Origin: Tetradesmus obliquus
Lineage: Eukaryota > Chlorophyta > Chlorophyceae > Sphaeropleales > Scenedesmaceae
Assembly (NCBI GenBank): GCA_030272155.1
Contig: CP126198.1
Span: 3,224,001 to 3,288,000, forward strand
Reading direction: 5' to 3'
DNA: 64,000 nt
Position 1 is the stretch's first letter. Each line of letters starts with the position of its first letter. Under the pieces are notes generated by a model that did not search any database, was not told where the DNA came from, and saw only the letters and a program-made list of their open reading frames with translations. The position numbers and the translations under genes were made by a program. Shown here piece after piece: positions 59,606 to 64,000 of this stretch.

Positions 59606-62600
59606 ACAGCGACGACGAGCAGCAGGAGCAGCAGCAGCAGCCGTCCAAGAAGCGCAAGCAGCAAGCAGATGCAGCACCTTCGAAGAAGCACAAGCACCAC
59701 AAGCAGCAGCACGTCGTAGGCCTCAGCCGGCACTTGATGCGCCACTTGGAAGAAAACAACTGGTCCACTCCCACACCCATCCAGCGCCAAGCCATTCCGG
59801 CCCTACTATCTGGCAGGGAGCTTCTCGCAGTTGCTCCAACAGGCAGCGGCAAGACTCTGGCCTTTGTACTGCCAATGCTGGCGCTGCTAGCAGAGCAGAA
59901 GCTGCAAGGCGGAGAGGCATGGCCTGATGCTCCGAAGGCGCTGCTGCTGAGCCCTACACATGAGCTCGCTGCGCAGACAGTAAGAGTGCTGAAGCAGCTG
60001 CTGCCGGGCAGCGGGCTGCGCTGCTGCCTGCTGAGCAGCGCTCCGGCTGGCGTGGTGCAGTTTGGGAAGGTTGATGTGCTGGTGGCGAACCCGCTGCGGC
60101 TGAAGATACTGGTGGAGGAGGGCAAGGTGGACCTGAGCCACGTGAGTGGTGCAGTTGTTACACTTGTTGGTGTGCTTGCCTGCACTTTGTTTCTGCTTCC
60201 AGGCTGTGTGTTTTGGATGCCCAGCAACACTGCAAGTGGTGTGGAGCTGGCAAGCCAAACCTGCATAGATGAGTGCACTTGTTCTGGAGAAAAGGATGTC
60301 AAGTGCTGGTGAGTTGGGTGAGCTTGCAGTTCAGCAAGGTTGATGTGCTGGTGGCGAACCCGCTGCGGCTGAAGGTACTGTGGAGGAAGGGAAGGTGGAC
60401 CTCAGCCATGTGAGTGCAGGATTACTGATGTTAGTGTGCTTTTGAGAGCTTGAAGCACATGTGATCTGCGGTGTGCTATTGGTGGTGGAAGGGAAGGTGG
60501 ACCTCAGCCATGTGAGTGCAGGGTTGCTGGTGTGATTGCTACAGCTGTTTTCGTTGGGTATGACTGAACTTCTTGCTGCTCTGCTGCATGCTGTGAACCA
60601 CTCGCAAACTGCAAACCCCAGGTGACCTACTTGGTGCTGCATGAGGCGGATAAGCTGCTGGCATTACAGAGCTTGTGCCCTGTCTCACCTGCCGCATGGC
60701 TGCTTGTCGCCTTACATATCTCCCACTTCAGGTGACCAACCTGGTGCTGGACGCGTCCGACAAGCTGCTAGCCATGGGCTGCGGACAACCTGCTGGCCAT
60801 GAGTTTTACAGAACATGCCAACCTGCATTTTCCTGCTTTTTAGTAACCTTCGGCGGCCTCCTGCACAACTGTTCACAGGTGACCTACCTGGTGCTGGATG
60901 AGGCGGACAAGCTGCTGGCCATGGGCTTTACAGAACATGCCAACCTGCATCTTTTTCTTGTTGTGTATGTTCCACTCCTCAGGTGCCCTGCGCAGTGCTA
61001 CACAAGGCTGTTCCCCTTTGTTACACCGTCAAGTACGAACCCAACTCATCGCTCCTTCACAACTGTTCACAGGTGACCTACCTGGTGCTTGATGAGGCGG
61101 ACAAGCTGCTGGCCATGGGCTTCACGGAGCAGGTGGACGCGCTGCTGGCGGCAGCAAGCAGCGGCACCATCACGCGAGCCTTCTTCAGCGCCACGCTGCC
61201 GGAGAAGGTGCGGCGCATATTTTGCATGATTGCGCAATAGTAATAGAGTGAGAGAGCAGTTTGAGTGTTTGAGTGTGCATTGCAGAGGCAGATGGTGTCT
61301 CCTGTTTTGCCATGTTGATGTTTGTTGCCGGAATGTCAGCTATGCCGGCAGTGAATCTCCAACAACTCAACTTCCCGAGTCAGTCGCCCTCCCCGCCTTC
61401 AGCGCGATTGTGATATACCTGCTTGGCCGCTAGCTTGCGCCACGCTTTAAGCAGGACCCAACTTTGGACTCCACTGCTGCCGCTACCCACGCACATTGCA
61501 CTGATGTTTTCTCCACATAACGCTGTCATGTAACACTGGCATGCAACAGGTTGAGGAGCTGGCGCGCAGCGTGCTGCGTGACCCACTGCACATCGTGATC
61601 GGCGAGCGCAACACCACGCAGCACCTGGTCAAGCAGCGGCTGCTGTTTGTGGGGCGCGAGGCGGGCAAGCTGCTGGCGCTGCGGCAGCTGCTGAAAGGAG
61701 GAGGCGTCAAGCCGCCCGTGCTGGTGAGTGGTGCTGTAAGATGTGCGGATATACATATATTGTGATTGAAACACACATCACTCTCACACCCTCTGCATTC
61801 ACACACCAGTTGCTGTCTGAGCTGGCATGTCTGAAGGCTGCATGACAACCCTGCACGTGCTGTACAAGCAGTGACTGCACCCCTTACTTGATTACTGCTT
61901 CACCTGCAGGTATTTGTGTCCAAGAAGTCCCGCGCGCAGCAGCTGCACCGTGAACTTCTCTACGACGGCATGCACGTGGACTCCATCAGCGGAGACCAGC
62001 CCAACACCGCGCGCGCAGCAGCCGTCGAGAACTTCCGCGCAGGCAAGACCTGGGTGCTCATCGCGACAGACCTCATCGGCCGTGGCATGGACTTTGCTGC
62101 TGTCAACACGGTGATCAACTACGACTTCCCCAGCAGCACCACAGACTACATCCACAGAGTGGGCCGCACAGGTGCGTGAAACAACCAACAAGAATTCCAA
62201 GGATGCCAAGCAGGGCCCACGGAGCAGCAACGTTACGAAGCTGTGGGGTTGACTGGCTGTAGCACAGGTGAAGTCGCCATGGCACACTCAAAGAAGTGTT
62301 GTGAAGGGTGTATTCTGAGCTGCAAGGCACATGCATGACGTACTGCTCTGTCACTGGCGCCACCACCTCTGCTGTTGCTGCTGCTGCTGCCGCCAGGCCG
62401 CGCGGGTCATGCCGGCGAGGCCATCACGTTTTTCACTGAGGGCGATGCCGGCAAGCTGCGCAGCGTAGCACACTTGGTGAAGGAGGCGGGCAGTGAGGTG
62501 CCTGACTGGATGCTGCACATGGCAAAGCAGCCGCGCAACAGGCACAGGGACAGAGACAGGAAGGTGGGTGCGCCGGGGTTTGGTGGCCTGGAAGTTTGTG

Positions 62601-62740
62601 TTTCTCTGAGCAGCTGCTGGTGCAGGTCTGGGTTGCTGAACCGAACGATTCCGGGTGTAGTGCGCTGGCTTGCGCGCAGAAGTGTCTTGCTGTTACCGCT
62701 GCGGGGCAGGCTGCTGACAAGTTGCGTGTTGCAAACATAG
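58312..62740 (+). CDS. ROK1: DEAD-box RNA helicase, ROK1/DDX52 type
   Basis: ATP-dependent RNA helicase of the nucleolar ROK1/DDX52 group, needed for early 18S rRNA processing in yeast. Exons in phase: 58312-58420, 58660-58719, 58966-59141, 59506-60141, 61073-61207, 61550-61723, 61910-62171, 62397-62563 or on to a stop at 62740. The N-terminus MDPFALLSAGVHYDKSK resembles the ROK1/DDX52 start. Motifs: Q (STPTPIQRQAIPALLSGREL), I (APTGSGKT), Ia (SPTHELAAQ, His replacing the usual Arg), II (VLDEADKLLAMGF), III (FSATLP), IV region (VFVSKKSRAQQLHRELLYDG), V (ATDLIGRGMDF), VI (YIHRVGRTGRAG). The C-terminal ITFFTEGDAGKLRSVAHLVK and EVPDWMLHMAKQPRNRHRDR match the group. PolyGln and basic stretches lie before the Q motif. 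The end is uncertain because the last exon has its own copy 266 bp downstream. Introns 4 and 8 hold junction copies. Confidence 0.9.
60330..61100 (+). repeat. Donor and acceptor junction copies in one ROK1 intron
   Basis: Donor copies: exon tail ..GGTGGACCT(G/C)AGCCA(C/T)|GTGAGT ends at 60141 (real), 60409 and 60511. Acceptor copies: CAG|GTGACC(T/A)AC(C/T)TGGTGCTG starts at 60622, 60732, 60879 and 61073 (real). The copies encode decayed DEAD boxes: LHEADKLLAL, LDASDKLLAMG and LDEADKLLAMGFTEHAN. Donor copies cluster at the left, acceptor copies at the right. Confidence 0.95.
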
Positions 62741-62835
62741 AAGTGAAGCAGGCGGGCAGTGAGGTGCCTGACTGGATGCTGCACAAGGCCAAGCAGCCGC
62801 GCAACAGGCACAGGGATAGGGACAGGACGGTGGGC
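62695..62835 (+). repeat. Copy of ROK1 last coding exon
   Basis: A block homologous to about 62440-62563 returns 266 bp downstream, encoding VKQAGSEVPDWMLHKAKQPR and the basic RHRDRDR segment, with GTGGGC again after it. It could be a further junction copy or an alternative terminal exon. Confidence 0.9.
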
Positions 62836-64000
62836 TGGGATGTGGCGGCCTTGACGGTTGTTGGCGGGGCCCGTAGGTGCTACTTCAGCGGACGTTTCGA
62901 AACTTGGCTTGTGGCTACTGTCGTTGTTTTCGCATCGCAGGTTCAATTCGTATCGTTGATATTAACTTTCAACAAGATTAAAAATACATTAGGTCCCTGC
63001 GACATTGATACGCACCATCGTATGGCCTGAACGCATTGAATCACACTTGTGTGTTTTGTGCTGCTTGGATGAAACCAATATATATGTCACAGAACGTGGT
63101 TAATATTATGCAACATTGCGTTTCGTGCGGTCAATGTCCACTTACAACGAGCGGAAAGGGGCCAACTTCCTGTATATGCAACAGAACGCCCAATGTATAC
63201 CGAACCAAAGTTTGATTATATAACGTGTAGAACGTTTTCCACACGATGCTTAGGGGAAATGCGCGTTGACACCAAAATTCAAGACATCGTTCTGTTGGAA
63301 CTCTCGCTTTTCGGCGTGCTTACTAGGCACTGGAAATGCTGCTTTACAGCTGCAGTGACTTGAAACAGCTGTTGAACAGCAGCCACTGCTGCGTATGTGT
63401 AATATCATGAACCACCATTGCGTTCGGCACTGTATGTGCTGCCGTCGTGCTTCCTCATGAAACAAAATTTGTTAGATAAGCTATCAAAAGCTATTAAACG
63501 CGCTAAGCGGTATCTTCATTTTCAGCAGTCATAATGTCGCGGGTGACACTGCACAGCTTTGCCATACACGCGTGTCGAAAACAGTGGTGGCGCTGCCGGT
63601 TTCGATTAACAAAGAGTTGGCTATCACTTGACGTGGCTGATTCGATATCGCTGCATCGATCATGTTTCGCTGGCCGCTGACTCAGCTGGCCACGTCAGCA
63701 CAAGCTCTGTCACCTTGTGCAGCTTCTTAGGGGGGGGGGGGGGGGTAAGGTAGGGGGTGGGAGACCAGGGTCGGAAGGGAGCTGGCTTAAACCCTTAAGC
63801 TAGGCATCCTCTTCTTCTAGTGGTGGCCTTGCATTGCACTTTGCATATGCCTTTGCTTGACACCAACTGTAACAAGCATTCTTATGCTTACACCCCTAAG
63901 CTAACATAGCTTCACTATTGCTGAGGTTTAACTGCAGCACAACTTGCAGTAGGGCCCCGCCGAGTAAGCGTAGCCTATTATTTCTCTGAGCAGCTGCTGG
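62836..64000. other. No gene seen; poly-G tract
   Basis: The sequence to 63700 is AT-richer and free of CAG arrays, without supported exons. A run of 16 G at 63730-63745 followed by GGTAGGGGGTGGG lies at the right. The last bases (63979-64000) repeat TATTTCTCTGAGCAGCTGCT-type sequence seen at 62600-62621 inside the ROK1 gene, which hints that more copies continue beyond the window. Confidence 0.4.

Noticed and set aside
1..64000. tRNA genes
   Set aside because: I looked for GGTTCGAATC-type T-arms with matching acceptor stems and found none; a covariance-model search would be decisive.

Overview
The window is nuclear DNA from a eukaryote, most likely a chlorophyte green alga (perhaps Sphaeropleales or a relative; the lineage is inference). 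The evidence is intron-rich genes with GT-AG junctions, a plastid import receptor of the Toc64/OEP64 type, a probable plastid-targeted protein, Ala/Gln/Ser homopolymers, CAG/CTG repeats everywhere, and a TGTAA polyadenylation motif behind one gene. I see no tRNA, rRNA, CRISPR array or intact transposon.

Layout. 0.2-2.3 kb (+): a low-complexity polyGln/polyAla reading frame. 3.5-5.7 kb (+): a multi-pass membrane protein with a secreted-type N-terminus and an XK-related-like C-terminal half. 6.3-7.4 kb (-): end of an unrecognised spliced gene. 8.2-13.4 kb (+): a secreted protein with RCC1-type repeats followed by sushi-like modules on duplicated phase-1 exons. 14.8-16.8 kb (-): a 2-oxoglutarate/Fe(II) oxygenase, five exons, 3' end not found. 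17.7-20.3 kb (-): a DHHC palmitoyltransferase. 21.2-23.3 kb (-): a probable plastid coiled-coil protein. 24.4-29.4 kb (+): a signal peptide peptidase, with a decayed copy of its last exon at 32 kb. 29.4-36.4 kb: gene-poor, with palindromes and minisatellites. 36.4-37.3 kb (-): a four-helix membrane protein. 39.2-45.1 kb (-): a Toc64-like amidase/TPR protein. 47.1-52.4 kb (-): an RBM39/CAPER-type SR splicing factor. 52.4-58.3 kb: unresolved, including a junction-copy array. 58.3-62.7 kb (+): a ROK1/DDX52-type DEAD-box helicase.

The most striking feature is shared by four unrelated genes (SPP, Toc64, RBM39, ROK1). Short pieces spanning an exon-intron junction are tandemly duplicated into the adjoining intron. 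Copies of a 3' splice site lie upstream of the real acceptor. Copies of a 5' splice site lie downstream of the real donor. Each copy carries about 20-100 nt of exon plus intron flank, units are about 85-290 bp, and nearly all keep the splice dinucleotide although the exon fragment leads to stops or shifted frames. I count roughly 30 such extra copies. Another array of about ten acceptor-like copies at 54.5-55.8 kb may belong to an unrecognised gene. A splicing factor is itself the most heavily affected gene. I also note (CTG)n tracts directly abutting many acceptors.

Exon models were assembled by hand from reading frame, splice dinucleotides and phase agreement. No transcript or homology search was available.
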